This document shows, piece by piece, positions 24,586 to 33,085 of a stretch of 64,000 nucleotides of DNA. Location: IMG/VR virus record IMGVR_UViG_3300009408_000001, positions 1-64,000 of that record; one strand, written 5' to 3'. Under the pieces are notes generated by a model that saw only the letters and a list, made by a program, of their open reading frames with translations, was not told the origin of the DNA and made no database searches. How positions within the stretch are numbered: the stretch's first letter is position 1; each line of letters begins with the position of its first letter. The position numbers and the translations under genes are program-made. Source of the DNA: a virus.

Positions 24586-26625
24586 ATGACTAAAGGCAAA
24601 CGAGATAAACGCAAAGAACAACACCGGGAGGAGTACCTAGAAGGAAAACTCCTTAAAGCCCACCGAGATTACTACAACGGGGATGAATGCGAGTTCACTG
24701 ACAAAGAGTACGAGTCACTCAAACGCCGTTACCTGAGTCTGTGTACACAGAATGCCAGTACACCTAACCCAGACATCGTAGAACGTGTAGGTGCGGCTGT
24801 AGACACCAGTGTGGACAAGGTAGCACATACCTCACCGATGTTATCACTGGATAACGTGTTTAGCGAAGACGAGCTACGAGATTGGGTGTTGAAGTGCCGC
24901 GAAACACTGGGAAAGGATTCTCACTTCTCGGTTGAACCTAAATACGACGGACTTGCTGTAGAGGCAGTTTATATCGCAGGTAAGTTAACTCGGTTGAGTA
25001 CCCGTGGAGATGGGGTTACAGGGGAATCGGTCCTGTACAACGCAGGAACAGTAGATGGCCTGCCCACGTTTCTACACCGGAAAGCCCGTGACCTGCCTCG
25101 AGTGGTTACAATACGGGGTGAAGTCGTAATGACCGCTAAGGACATGAAGGAAGAAAACCACCTACGAGTCCAACAGGGGAGTCGTCCGTACTCCAACACA
25201 CGAAATGCAGCGGCGGGTGCATTGCGTAGGTCAAACAGCGAGAGCCCCCTGACCTTCTATCCGTATGAAATGTCTCCTCCCGTTGGCGACTCTTATACGG
25301 ATACGATCAAAGAGACCTACGAGCTACTTGGACTAGGTGCAAGATATGTCGACATGTACCTTCCCACCATAGGGGAGTACTCGCGTGACTTAGATGTGTC
25401 TCGGCCACTGGAAGATGACGCCACGGTTCCACTGGATGGGTACGTTATAAAGGTTACACCCTTGGTTGACCAGATTTCACTGGGCAAGACCACTAGGGTA
25501 CCACGGTGGGCCATCGCCTTAAAGTTCGAGGAGATAGAAGAAACCGCTGAAGTACTGTCTGTGATATGGCAGGTAGGTAGAACGGGTGCAATCAGTCCAG
25601 TAGCCAGACTTACACCAACGCCTGTTTCAGGGGTAACCGTTACCCGTGCTACGCTTGCCAACCTACATGTCCTTAAGACAAAGGGGATTATGGTAGGTGC
25701 TATTGTGGGTTTGCAACGCGCGGGTGGTGTAGTCCCTGAGATTACCCGAGTGATTGACTACCCGGAAGATGCAGCAGAAGTGGTTATCCCAACGGTTTGT
25801 CCATCCTGTGGAGGTGGTGTAAGTACGTTGCCATCGGCAGATGGGAAGGTCGAGAAGATGCACCTTGTATGTTCTACAGGTATTGCCTGTCCCGCACGGG
25901 CCACAGGAGAGCTTCTCAAGCTTACATCTCGTCCCGTGTTAAATGTGTTAGGGATTGGGAAAGTAGCGGCTGACAAGTTAACAGGAGCCCCCTGGTGGGT
26001 AGATGCGTACAGTATCTTTACCTGTGACTTAGGGAAGCTGACGGAAAGAGGCATTGGGCACGCTGACGCGGTTAAGATCCTGGCTAACCTGGAGAAGGCT
26101 ACGAATACCGATCTGGCTAAATTCATACTGGCACTTGGAATAGACCATGTAGGAAAGTCACTTTCTCCTAAGGTAGCCGAGCACTTTCAGAACCTGGAAG
26201 AGTTCACCCATGCTACGGTGAGTGACTTGCTCGAGGTAAGTGACCTAGGTGAGGAAATTGCAGAATCAATCGTAGCCTTCTTCAAGAGTGATTTTGGAAA
26301 ACGGAGGTTGGATGGTCTTATTACTGCTGGGTTAAGTTACGGGTTCAAAGGCATTGTCAGGGCCACGGACACTCCGTTGTATGGTAAATCGGTTTGCATT
26401 ACCGGTAAGTTCTACAAGAACAGGGAGGAGATAGCAGATGACTTAAAGAAAATGGGAGCAACCGTCACGAGCAATGTGTCCGCTAAGACATGGGGCATTG
26501 TGCTAGGAGAAAAGCCATCCGCAGCTAAGGTGGCAAAAGCAAACAAACTGTCCACTGTGTCATTTACCTTCGGTCCCCCAGAAGGACACGATGGCATGTG
26601 GGACACGGTAAAACTAATGGGTTAA
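24586..26625 (+). CDS. ligA: NAD+-dependent DNA ligase
   Basis: Seals nicks using NAD+ to form the enzyme-AMP intermediate, in phage replication and repair. The start at 24586 follows GGGAGAATGTA; an ATG 11 codons upstream lacks a ribosome site. The 679 residues match full-length bacterial LigA (E. coli 671). In order: helical N-terminal Ia-like region; adenylation domain with HTSPMLSLDN (81-90) and catalytic K119 in EPKYDG; RGDGVTGE; NTRNAAAGALRR (204-215); OB fold (GRTGAISPVA, 331-340); zinc finger with C405, C408, C429 and C435; helix-hairpin-helix region to about 580; and a C-terminal BRCT domain (about 598-672). All parts look intact. Many phages use ATP ligases, so the NAD+ type is informative. 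Confidence 0.97.
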   Translation: MTKGKRDKRKEQHREEYLEGKLLKAHRDYYNGDECEFTDKEYESLKRRYLSLCTQNASTPNPDIVERVGAAVDTSVDKVAHTSPMLSLDNVFSEDELRDWVLKCRETLGKDSHFSVEPKYDGLAVEAVYIAGKLTRLSTRGDGVTGESVLYNAGTVDGLPTFLHRKARDLPRVVTIRGEVVMTAKDMKEENHLRVQQGSRPYSNTRNAAAGALRRSNSESPLTFYPYEMSPPVGDSYTDTIKETYELLGLGARYVDMYLPTIGEYSRDLDVSRPLEDDATVPLDGYVIKVTPLVDQISLGKTTRVPRWAIALKFEEIEETAEVLSVIWQVGRTGAISPVARLTPTPVSGVTVTRATLANLHVLKTKGIMVGAIVGLQRAGGVVPEITRVIDYPEDAAEVVIPTVCPSCGGGVSTLPSADGKVEKMHLVCSTGIACPARATGELLKLTSRPVLNVLGIGKVAADKLTGAPWWVDAYSIFTCDLGKLTERGIGHADAVKILANLEKATNTDLAKFILALGIDHVGKSLSPKVAEHFQNLEEFTHATVSDLLEVSDLGEEIAESIVAFFKSDFGKRRLDGLITAGLSYGFKGIVRATDTPLYGKSVCITGKFYKNREEIADDLKKMGATVTSNVSAKTWGIVLGEKPSAAKVAKANKLSTVSFTFGPPEGHDGMWDTVKLMG

Positions 26626-26634
26626 GGAATACAC

Positions 26635-27030
26635 ATGGTTAAGAAGAGTTCACTGCGGTGTGCCATAGAAGAGGCTGCCAGGAACAGCGGGATGTCGTAT
26701 GCGGAGGTGGCCAGTGGTTGTGGCCTCACCCTTAAACGCATGACGAACATGCTTAACGGAAACGCCAGTATGACGTTAACCGAGTCGGATACAATCTGTT
26801 ACACTGCTGGGTTAGAACGGGGTGTAGGGCGGTACCTGTTTGAGCGACTCATCCGTGATACAGGACACTTCAGTATGGATCTCTCTAAGGTATCGGCCGC
26901 ACTGAGATCTGAACTCGTCTCTTCAATAATGGCACCGTACCACACACAGGGGGTAGCTATTTCAGGAGAAGCACTTTCCACGGGTAAGCGACGTGGGGCA
27001 CCCTGTCCTGCCCAACCATCCCTTTTCTAA
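26635..27030 (+). CDS. XRE-type helix-turn-helix protein (single domain)
   Basis: A 131-residue protein nine bases after ligA. Residues 8-60 fit the lambda-repressor-like fold: a first helix (CAIEEAARNSG), MSYAEVASGCG, the recognition segment LTLKRMTNMLNGNAS, then TLTESDTICYTAGL. The C-terminal half is helical, then flexible and basic. It probably binds DNA as a regulator. It is the first of six HTH proteins within 6 kb. Confidence 0.7.
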   Translation: MVKKSSLRCAIEEAARNSGMSYAEVASGCGLTLKRMTNMLNGNASMTLTESDTICYTAGLERGVGRYLFERLIRDTGHFSMDLSKVSAALRSELVSSIMAPYHTQGVAISGEALSTGKRRGAPCPAQPSLF

Positions 27031-27050
27031 CAAGTCCTCGAGGAGGTCAC

Positions 27051-28235
27051 ATGGCTTTTACGAAAGCAATAGGGGTGGATTTACTGACACCACCCCAGGA
27101 GAAAGAGAACACACTGGCAAATGCTACCCAGGACATAATCGACAGCTGGGACATCCCTATCATGAACTGTGATAAGGAAGAGGAAAAGGTAGCGTCGGTT
27201 ATGTCAGGTGGTGATATTTCTACGGAAGCAGTCAGTGCCTCAGACAAGCGGATTGTAAACGGCACTTCTGACATTAACCAACTAGCACCGTTTAAGTACA
27301 AATGGGCCTGGAGCTATTTCCTAAACGCCAACAAGAATCACTGGACGCCCTTGGACGTCAACATGACTCAGGACATTGCTGACTACAATCAGAACCTGTC
27401 TGAGGTAGAGAAACACGTTTACTCTACGGTGTTGTCCTACCTCACGACCTCTGACATCATTGCAATGCGGAATATTGCGATTGCGGTTATGGAAAAGATG
27501 TCTGCCCCTGAGTTACAGATCTACCAGGCCAGACAGATTTACGAGGAGGCACTACATAGTTGGACATATCAGCATTGTATTGAAACTATCGGTTTAGACC
27601 AGAAAGAAGTCTACAATCGGTACCGGGTTGTACCCGCTATTAACGCTAAGATCCAATTGGCTAATAAGAAGATGAACGCGATCATGGATCCGGACATTGA
27701 CTTGAAGACACCAGAAGGGTTACGTGCGTTCCTGATGGGGTATATTTTCTTTGCAGCGGTATTTGAAGGGACCTGGTTCTACAATGGATTCGCCCCGATA
27801 TTTGCACTCCAACGCCGAGGTAAGATGAAAGGTACTGCTGAACAATTACAGTACATCATGCGAGATGAAGTAATGCACTGTAGTTTTGGCATCCGTGTCT
27901 GTAAGAACATCATGGCGGAAGAGAACATTGTTCCTGATCCAGCTGAGATTTCCAAGATGTGGAAAGAGGCAGAGGCAGCCGAGCACCTGTACGCCAGTCA
28001 CCTGTTACGTAACCCACTCTTGGGGTACAACTTAGAACAGCACATGGACCAATTTAGGTTCACAGCGAATCGACGATCCAGAAGCTTAGGCTTCGAGGAG
28101 CCCTATCCGGGTGCAATAGACGCAATGCCTTGGTTGGACGAACAATCGAACATGCGTAAAGAGAAGAACTTTTTCGAGACACGGGTTACGGAGTATCAAA
28201 CCGGATCTGCGTTGGAATGGAAAGAAGACAAGTAA
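27051..28235 (+). CDS. nrdB: Class Ia ribonucleotide reductase, beta (radical) subunit
   Basis: Supplies the tyrosyl radical used by NrdA to reduce ribonucleoside diphosphates to dNDPs. The 394-residue ferritin-like protein has the full set of di-iron ligands: D135 (LTTSDII), E166 and H169 (YEEALHSWTY), E239 (AAVFEGTW), E273 and H276 (RDEVMHCSF). The radical tyrosine Y173 sits four residues after H169. The N-terminal 75 residues are longer than usual, and the C-terminus is acidic and flexible as needed to dock with NrdA. No alpha subunit is encoded in this window; the partner may lie elsewhere in the phage genome or come from the host. AGGAGGTCAC precedes the start. Confidence 0.96.
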   Translation: MAFTKAIGVDLLTPPQEKENTLANATQDIIDSWDIPIMNCDKEEEKVASVMSGGDISTEAVSASDKRIVNGTSDINQLAPFKYKWAWSYFLNANKNHWTPLDVNMTQDIADYNQNLSEVEKHVYSTVLSYLTTSDIIAMRNIAIAVMEKMSAPELQIYQARQIYEEALHSWTYQHCIETIGLDQKEVYNRYRVVPAINAKIQLANKKMNAIMDPDIDLKTPEGLRAFLMGYIFFAAVFEGTWFYNGFAPIFALQRRGKMKGTAEQLQYIMRDEVMHCSFGIRVCKNIMAEENIVPDPAEISKMWKEAEAAEHLYASHLLRNPLLGYNLEQHMDQFRFTANRRSRSLGFEEPYPGAIDAMPWLDEQSNMRKEKNFFETRVTEYQTGSALEWKEDK

Positions 28236-28242
28236 ACCACCG

Positions 28243-28261
28243 GGTACCCATTTCGGGTACC
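28243..28261 (+). other. Intergenic hairpin after nrdB
   Basis: GGTACCC (28243-28249) / GGGTACC (28255-28261), loop ATTTC. No T-tract follows; probably an mRNA end or processing hairpin. Confidence 0.55.
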
Positions 28262-28281
28262 TTAACCTAGAAGAGAATAAC

Positions 28282-28947
28282 ATGAACGAAAATACACCTA
28301 GAAACCACTTCGGTACCCGTTTGCAAGCAGCCTTGGCCTTCCATGGCGAAGACACCAAATGGTTGTCATCGGTGACAGGTATCCCACGGGGTACTCTAAA
28401 CAAGTACCTTTGTAATGATAAGTGCCCAACGAACGGTAATGGTTGGGAGTTAGCAGTAGGTTTGGGCACCACCAGCGCGTGGATGGAATCCGGTTGCAGT
28501 ACCCTGGTTTACTATTCGGGTGTAATCGCTTCGTTCAACAACGACCAATACGACATGGTTAAGGCAATCAAACATCTCATGGGTCTCAAGGGGGCCAACG
28601 TAAAGAACGTGTCAAACCTGTCTGTTCATCTGGTTAACCGAATGATGGACAAATCCGAATACAGTTTCGAAACATTAAAACGGTACCTGGACGCTGTCGA
28701 CATTCCAATGGGAGAGGTTATCGCCGCACAACCCAACATGACCCCACTGTCCGACAAGGAGATTTACCTGTACAGTGCGCTCATGGAAAAGAAAGGTAAC
28801 ACTTACGTGTGTCGGTTAACCGGTAAGAGTTATTGGGTGTGCATGGATGATGGCGGTTCGTACAAAGTGTGTGGTAAACAGTTGCGTAAAATGCGTAAAG
28901 AGGGATTGTTCACCGCGTCAACCATGGTCGTCAAAAACCGTAAGTAA
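28282..28947 (+). CDS. Double XRE/CI-type HTH protein
   Basis: A 221-residue protein with two repressor-like HTH units. Unit 1, residues 10-72: RLQAALAFHGEDTKWLSSVTG, GIPRGTLNKYL, ending LGTTSAWMESG. Unit 2, about 92-150: IKHLMGLKGANVKNVSNLSV, HLVNRMMDKSEYS, then YLDAVDIPMGEVI. The 'xxxWxxxG' end of unit 1 is the pattern seen in phage CI-type repressor DNA-binding domains. The C-terminal 65 residues form a basic, beta-rich tail with several Cys and YWVCMDDGGSYKV. AGAAGAGAATAAC precedes the start. It probably binds DNA; target unknown. Confidence 0.7.
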   Translation: MNENTPRNHFGTRLQAALAFHGEDTKWLSSVTGIPRGTLNKYLCNDKCPTNGNGWELAVGLGTTSAWMESGCSTLVYYSGVIASFNNDQYDMVKAIKHLMGLKGANVKNVSNLSVHLVNRMMDKSEYSFETLKRYLDAVDIPMGEVIAAQPNMTPLSDKEIYLYSALMEKKGNTYVCRLTGKSYWVCMDDGGSYKVCGKQLRKMRKEGLFTASTMVVKNRK

Positions 28948-28962
28948 ACAACGGCATAAACA

Positions 28963-28990
28963 CCAGGGGCAATCCGCCCCTGGCATATGC
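28963..28990 (+). other. Hairpin followed by TATGC
   Basis: Perfect 8-bp stem CCAGGGGC (28963-28970) / GCCCCTGG (28976-28983), loop AATCC, then CATATGC. No U-run; it carries the TATGC tail seen after other hairpins. Confidence 0.55.
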
Positions 28991-29006
28991 TTAAATCGGA
29001 GTACAC

Positions 29007-29627
29007 ATGAAACACACATTTTACCATTACGGATATGCCGGTTACAAACAGTTGCAGTCCAGAGCCAAACAGGGGTCGAACGATCCTGGTGAAAGAAAGA
29101 GAATGCAGGACTTGGCAGACATCGCTGGATACCCCGGTATTTATCCGGATCACATCTCGCTGTTCATTGAACGCATCCCAGTGCAACACATGGGTGCCAT
29201 CTACAAGAAGAGTCACGAGGTGTGGTTCGCAGGAAATGTTATTACCGAGTACCAGATTGAGTTAAGTGCCTTGAAGGATGCCGGGTATGTACTAGAAGAA
29301 ACCCCAGAGAAACGAGAGTTTTACCATGGTCCACTGGCCGATGCATGGTACGATGAAAACGCAAGTGAAGACGAACGTGCAAAGGTAAAGAAACGCTTAA
29401 ACGAGCTCCGGGCTAAGAACCACACCATTGGTAAGGGTACCAAAGAACTCATGAAAGGAATCACCCCCTTCCTAGGTACCACCCGCGATGCTTTCTTTGC
29501 ACTGGAAGGAAATGATACGGACAAATACGCACCGTATGTACCGCACCTCATGATGTGGCCAGTTGGTGGAACCATTGAGATTGCAGGAAGTAGAAAGGTA
29601 CGAATTGGGGATAAGAAACTGGGGTAG
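29007..29627 (+). CDS. Hypothetical soluble protein, 206 aa
   Basis: The N-terminus KHTFYHYGYAGYKQLQSRAK is distinctive: aromatic, with conserved-looking His and Tyr. The rest is mixed alpha/beta with a charged helix ASEDERAKVKKRLNELRAKN near residue 125. No membrane segment. I do not recognise the family; the YHYGYxG start could be a nucleotide-binding or ADP-ribose-related motif, but that is only an impression. The 147 bases that follow hold no supported gene; a host-like TATACT lies at 29744-29749. Confidence 0.65.
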   Translation: MKHTFYHYGYAGYKQLQSRAKQGSNDPGERKRMQDLADIAGYPGIYPDHISLFIERIPVQHMGAIYKKSHEVWFAGNVITEYQIELSALKDAGYVLEETPEKREFYHGPLADAWYDENASEDERAKVKKRLNELRAKNHTIGKGTKELMKGITPFLGTTRDAFFALEGNDTDKYAPYVPHLMMWPVGGTIEIAGSRKVRIGDKKLG

Positions 29628-29774
29628 TGTAAGATGACAACCATTTACAGGATAGGGTTTATCAGTAAAGACGCCTCCTTAACGAAGCAGGATTAGAGAA
29701 AATAAGTTAGGTTGTGCGGTACCCTAACCCCTGGTCAAACCTGTATACTCGACATTACACGAGAGGAGTTTAAG

Positions 29775-30038
29775 ATGTTTGAAGATGAAACCCCAACTGG
29801 GGTGGTGACTGCCATGACAGTTGCTTTATTTTTTGCGGTGTTAACTTGGATTATGTTGTACATACACAACACCCCGGTGGACATTGACGACACCGTGTTC
29901 TTATCCATAACCGTACCCTTTGTACTACTGTGGTTGACTCAGAATAAGTTTAGCTGGACTGTACTTGTAATATATTCCATACAACAACATTGGAGTATGT
30001 ACTTTCCCCAGGGAATGTCACTCCCGTCGTTCTACTAA
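29775..30038 (+). CDS. Small multi-span membrane protein
   Basis: An 87-residue protein preceded by GAGGAGTTTAAG. After an acidic head (MFEDETPTG) there are hydrophobic segments at about residues 11-30 and 41-72, giving two or three membrane helices. It stands alone before a promoter motif. Function unknown. Confidence 0.6.
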   Translation: MFEDETPTGVVTAMTVALFFAVLTWIMLYIHNTPVDIDDTVFLSITVPFVLLWLTQNKFSWTVLVIYSIQQHWSMYFPQGMSLPSFY

Positions 30039-30050
30039 TCACCCGTATTT

Positions 30051-30089
30051 AAGAACCATATTACCTTAATGATAACACACTCGTGTTAT
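30051..30089 (+). promoter_or_regulatory. CATATTACC promoter motif with stem-loop (copy 5)
   Basis: TTAAGAACCATATTACCTTAATG, ATAACAC (30072-30078), loop ACTC, GTGTTAT (30083-30089), then TTTGGAGATTTAACT before the ATG at 30113. No GAGGCCC terminator precedes it, so upstream transcription may read through. Confidence 0.75.
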
Positions 30090-30112
30090 TTAATCAATTT
30101 GGAGATTTAACT

Positions 30113-30748
30113 ATGGGTTTTCGTATAGAGATCGGCATTCGCCTTGAAGCGATTATCAGAGTAAAGCGCATGCGCGTAGATACAGTGGCAGAGGAGGCAA
30201 ACCTCTCCCCATCCACGGTGAAGAACATCCTGAAGGGGAAGAACTACCCCTCTAAACCCACCTTGGCTTCACTGGCAAAGGCAGTCGGTACGACCATGGC
30301 ATGGCTAGCCTTCGGGTGCGTCTCCCACCGTCGGGATGAAGATACTGGGCAGATTTCCAATGTAGATATTTCCTGGGAAGAGGTACAACTGTACCTTAAT
30401 AACCTCAGGACGGAAAGGGGATACACGCTATTGTCCTTGGCAGAGGCAGCAGATCTAGACCCTCGGATTGTCTCGGATACGCTGTATGGTACAATGGGAC
30501 CATACCGACACCTATTGCCCGTCGCGGAAGCGCTTGACATTACCATGCAACAAGTGGTGACACTCGGGAAATCCAACCGGCGGGTACATACCCATCCACC
30601 CATGACTTCTTCTATGGTCGGTCTACTTGTTGAACGACTGTGGTACTGGAAACCAGGGGGGTTTTACCTCTGCGGTGACGGTTCCGTAATTGACCCAGTG
30701 CAAGCATGGGTGGAGGTATACGACTATGATGAAGCCCACAGCGTTTAA
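30113..30748 (+). CDS. Double XRE/CI-type HTH protein
   Basis: A 211-residue protein with two clear HTH units. Unit 1 (9-68): RLEAIIRVKRMRVDTVAEEA, NLSPSTVKNILKGKN, LASLAKAVGTTMAWLAFG. Unit 2 (90-150): LRTERGYTLLSLAEAADLDP, IVSDTLYG, LLPVAEALDITMQQVV. The first is a textbook XRE/CI domain ending WLxxG. The C-terminal 60 residues (VERLWYWKPGGFYLCGDG...) form a short beta-rich tail like those of neighbouring HTH proteins. It has its own promoter motif and overlaps the next gene by 23 bp. Probably a DNA-binding regulator or competitor of repressors. Confidence 0.8.
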   Translation: MGFRIEIGIRLEAIIRVKRMRVDTVAEEANLSPSTVKNILKGKNYPSKPTLASLAKAVGTTMAWLAFGCVSHRRDEDTGQISNVDISWEEVQLYLNNLRTERGYTLLSLAEAADLDPRIVSDTLYGTMGPYRHLLPVAEALDITMQQVVTLGKSNRRVHTHPPMTSSMVGLLVERLWYWKPGGFYLCGDGSVIDPVQAWVEVYDYDEAHSV

Positions 30749-31379
30749 CCTGGAGGTCTCTTCCAGACTTAAAGAGACCAGAATGGGACTGGGACTTACA
30801 TTGGATCAGGTGGGTATCTTTTTGACCGGTCAAAGGGTTGATAACGTTGCAATGGAACACCCCCTGTATAAGTTACAATCCTCGTTGGTTTATGACCTCT
30901 GTGACCTATATGGAATTACACCGGAGTGGGCGTTTTATGGTGTAGATTCGTCACACGCCGATCACTTCGCTGTTGGATCTAACCGGTTGGATTTGCCAGG
31001 AATAGCTTCCAGGTTACGAATGATCCGAAAGGAAAAGGGTCTAACCCAACGGAGCCTTTGCGATTCTTCCAGTGTCAACATCCAGGCGGTCGGGTGTTGG
31101 GAAAGAACATCGTGGCCTAGTCATCACAGTTTGGTTAAAATTGCTGCCGGACTGTACGTGGGTATATCTGAGTTACTTTACCCGAGTAGGCAAACGAACC
31201 CACCGTTGATGAACACGATCCCGGAAATGCCTTGTTCTCAAAAGGTATGGGCTGTTTGCAAAGAAGATAACCGACTCGTCAGAGTACATACTCCAGGGAA
31301 GGAATTTCACCCTACCACACCAGGCGGTGTCAAGGGGTATTTCCTGGAGAACGCCGAATGTTACAAATACCGGCAGTAG
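30726..31379 (+). CDS. Double XRE/CI-type HTH protein
   Basis: The ATG at 30726 (or 30729) follows GGAGG inside the upstream gene. The 217-residue product has unit 1 at 10-73 (RLKETRMGLGLTLDQVG ... DLCDLYGITPEWAFYG) and unit 2 at 91-152 (RLRMIRKEKGLTQRSLCDSS, QAVGCWER, KIAAGLYVGISELLYP). The second unit is the better conserved. The C-terminal tail (SQKVWAVCKEDNRLVRV...GGVKGYFLENAECYKY) is again a small beta-rich module. It is coupled to both neighbours by overlap. Confidence 0.78.
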   Translation: MMKPTAFNLEVSSRLKETRMGLGLTLDQVGIFLTGQRVDNVAMEHPLYKLQSSLVYDLCDLYGITPEWAFYGVDSSHADHFAVGSNRLDLPGIASRLRMIRKEKGLTQRSLCDSSSVNIQAVGCWERTSWPSHHSLVKIAAGLYVGISELLYPSRQTNPPLMNTIPEMPCSQKVWAVCKEDNRLVRVHTPGKEFHPTTPGGVKGYFLENAECYKYRQ

Positions 31380-31969
31380 TATCTGGATTTCCAGATAGGT
31401 TCGAGTTGACAATGTCACATTGCGGCATGTCGATGGAAGAGCTGGGTAGATGCATACGGGTTGGCCCTATCCGGTTGAACCATATCCCAACCGGGGAAGT
31501 AACACCCCTTGTATTACGCAAGGTTTCAGAGGCACTTGGAGTCACAACAGGATGGTTGGCATATGGGATAGAAGGCTACCACTACCGTGGAACTAGGTTG
31601 GGGACGCAGAACCTGGACCGCCGTGAGATAGCCGGTCGCCTTCTGGAACTCAGATACCACTTTGGAATCCACAGGATGGATGTTTCACGTGCACTTGGAT
31701 TCAATATAAGTTCTATTGAAGAGGCCCGGGGTGTTCCAGCCCGCTATCTGGATACCATAGCAAATTACTATGGGATGGATTTACATTGGGTACTGTACGG
31801 TGCGTGGACTACCGTCCCTGACTGGAAAAGGTATACCCCAGGAATAACCTTCGAAAGGGGAGTTTACTGGGTGAGATACAAAGATGGTCATATACGAAAG
31901 ACCACGGGGGTAGGTATGAATACCCTCCAACACCCTCAATGTATTACACATTGGGTACACGAAATATAA
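31358..31969 (+). CDS. Double XRE/CI-type HTH protein
   Basis: The ATG at 31358 follows TGGAGAACGCCGA. A 203-residue protein with degenerate HTH units at 12-71 (SHCGMSMEELGRCIRVGP ... VSEALGVTTGWLAYG) and 88-149 (RLLELRYHFGIHRMDVSRAL, TIANYYGMDLHWVLYG). Both end in the W-x-x-Y-G pattern. The C-terminal tail WKRYTPGITFERGVYWVRYK with its basic strand resembles the tails of its neighbours. Third gene of an overlapping operon, 30113-31969. Confidence 0.75.
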   Translation: MLQIPAVVSGFPDRFELTMSHCGMSMEELGRCIRVGPIRLNHIPTGEVTPLVLRKVSEALGVTTGWLAYGIEGYHYRGTRLGTQNLDRREIAGRLLELRYHFGIHRMDVSRALGFNISSIEEARGVPARYLDTIANYYGMDLHWVLYGAWTTVPDWKRYTPGITFERGVYWVRYKDGHIRKTTGVGMNTLQHPQCITHWVHEI

Positions 31970-31970
31970 C

Positions 31971-31988
31971 ACTGGGATTGTTCCCAGT
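31971..31988 (+). other. Intergenic hairpin in HTH cluster
   Basis: ACTGGG (31971-31976) / CCCAGT (31983-31988), loop ATTGTT, between two HTH genes and just before the ribosome site of the second; no T-tract. Confidence 0.5.
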
Positions 31989-32005
31989 AACACTGGAGTA
32001 TTAAC

Positions 32006-32515
32006 ATGTTGAGCATGAAAACGCTGGGTCAGAAAGTCCGCACCGAGCGGAACATAAAAGGAATCACCATTAAGGACTTGTCAAAGAGTTCAGGTGTGTC
32101 CGCCAGTACCATCTCCCGGGTGGAGAATGGTTTACCAGTAAAGGAGGCCATCCTTGCAAGGGTTTTACATGCAAGTGGCCTGTCCACCGAAGACTATTAT
32201 TTCGGTAAGGATGAACCCGTGTGGATCAAGGCAGGTGAATACATTCCGGAAGACCATAATGCACCATCCTACTGGATCTACAGTAAACAGAACGGGGTGA
32301 GTCTCATTCCTCGCCGTACCTTCTTGCACAAGGTGGCCACACACTGCCCTACTATGTGTATGTTCCAGTTGTCAGATGTGAGACTCCCGCCTCCTCCGGT
32401 AGGGGTACACATGGAAGACAATGTGTACACACCGGTCATCACCGTCACCTCTGCTGTCCCTCCAGAACACCTGGATGCGTATGAACGAATGCGCAACGAC
32501 TTGGCTGGCCTATAA
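32006..32515 (+). CDS. XRE-type HTH protein (single canonical domain)
   Basis: A 169-residue protein preceded by TGGAGTATTAAC. Residues 6-68 are the most canonical XRE domain of the cluster: VRTERNIKGITIKDLSKSSG, VSASTISRVENGLP, VLHASGLSTEDYYFG. The C-terminal domain (APSYWIYSKQNGVSLIPRR ... TPVITVTSAVPPEHLDAYER) is beta-rich and larger than the tails of its neighbours, perhaps a sensing or dimerisation module. A single-domain regulator of phage or host genes is the simplest reading. Confidence 0.8.
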   Translation: MLSMKTLGQKVRTERNIKGITIKDLSKSSGVSASTISRVENGLPVKEAILARVLHASGLSTEDYYFGKDEPVWIKAGEYIPEDHNAPSYWIYSKQNGVSLIPRRTFLHKVATHCPTMCMFQLSDVRLPPPPVGVHMEDNVYTPVITVTSAVPPEHLDAYERMRNDLAGL

Positions 32516-32524
32516 AGGTATGTA

Positions 32525-32543
32525 GGTGTGCGTTTCGCACACC
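32525..32543 (+). other. Intergenic hairpin
   Basis: GGTGTGCG (32525-32532) / CGCACACC (32536-32543), loop TTT; 8-bp perfect stem without T-tract after the last HTH gene. Confidence 0.6.
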
Positions 32544-32562
32544 AATTGCCGAGGGTTCTAAG

Positions 32563-32760
32563 GTGCCTACCGTTGTTAAAGTACTTATGGTTGTTGTGTC
32601 ACTAATATTGCTCGTCTACTTGGAAGGCGAGTTTGTATTCCGGTTCATTGACGGTGGATTTATACACCGAACGGTTGTTTACGGCAGGGTCGCCATGGTA
32701 ACCTGTTGTATTGTAATTGTATCAGTCATAGGTTACTGGTACTATGAAAAGGAGAAGTAA
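32563..32760 (+). CDS. Small membrane protein with GTG start
   Basis: A 65-residue protein starting at a GTG behind GAGGGTTCTAAG. Two hydrophobic segments, about residues 4-20 and 42-59, are separated by an aromatic loop, and the C-terminus YYEKEK is charged. The stop shares a base with the next start (TAATG). Function unknown. Confidence 0.6.
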   Translation: MPTVVKVLMVVVSLILLVYLEGEFVFRFIDGGFIHRTVVYGRVAMVTCCIVIVSVIGYWYYEKEK

Positions 32761-33008
32761 TGGAACTGTTTGCTAATGTGGTTTCTGTATTGTTTTGGAT
32801 GCTTGTGACCTTTGTGCTACTTGGAACGGTATCCGCCATCGCACTGGTGGTGTATGGCGATTCCCTAGTAGGGGAAGCAAGTACCGGGGAGGTCATAGCC
32901 ACCCGGATAACATTGTTCGTTATTTCAATATTGTTGTTCACATTGAACATCCCGAAAACAACATACGGAACCGTGCTGTTCATATATGTATCATACATGT
33001 TCGTATGA
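32760..33008 (+). CDS. Small membrane protein
   Basis: An 82-residue protein behind AAGGAGAAG. A hydrophobic helix at about residues 6-31 and another at 50-80, with a short acidic/polar loop (GDSLVGEASTGEV) between. It is probably a partner of the preceding small membrane protein. A terminator follows. Confidence 0.6.
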   Translation: MELFANVVSVLFWMLVTFVLLGTVSAIALVVYGDSLVGEASTGEVIATRITLFVISILLFTLNIPKTTYGTVLFIYVSYMFV

Positions 33009-33016
33009 TGTTGCGA

Positions 33017-33042
33017 GACACCCGTTGGGTGTCCGTTTTTTT
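33017..33042 (+). terminator. Intrinsic terminator
   Basis: GACACCC (33017-33023) / GGGTGTC (33027-33033), loop GTT, then CGTTTTTTT and ATGCCGG, again giving the TATGC tail. Confidence 0.9.
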
Positions 33043-33085
33043 ATGCCGGGAGTTAGTTATATGTGGCACGCACTGGGAGTGGGAT

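Noticed and set aside
29744-29749. Host-type -10 box TATACT upstream of the 87-aa membrane gene
   Set aside because: No convincing -35 element at the right spacing, so it is not annotated as a promoter.
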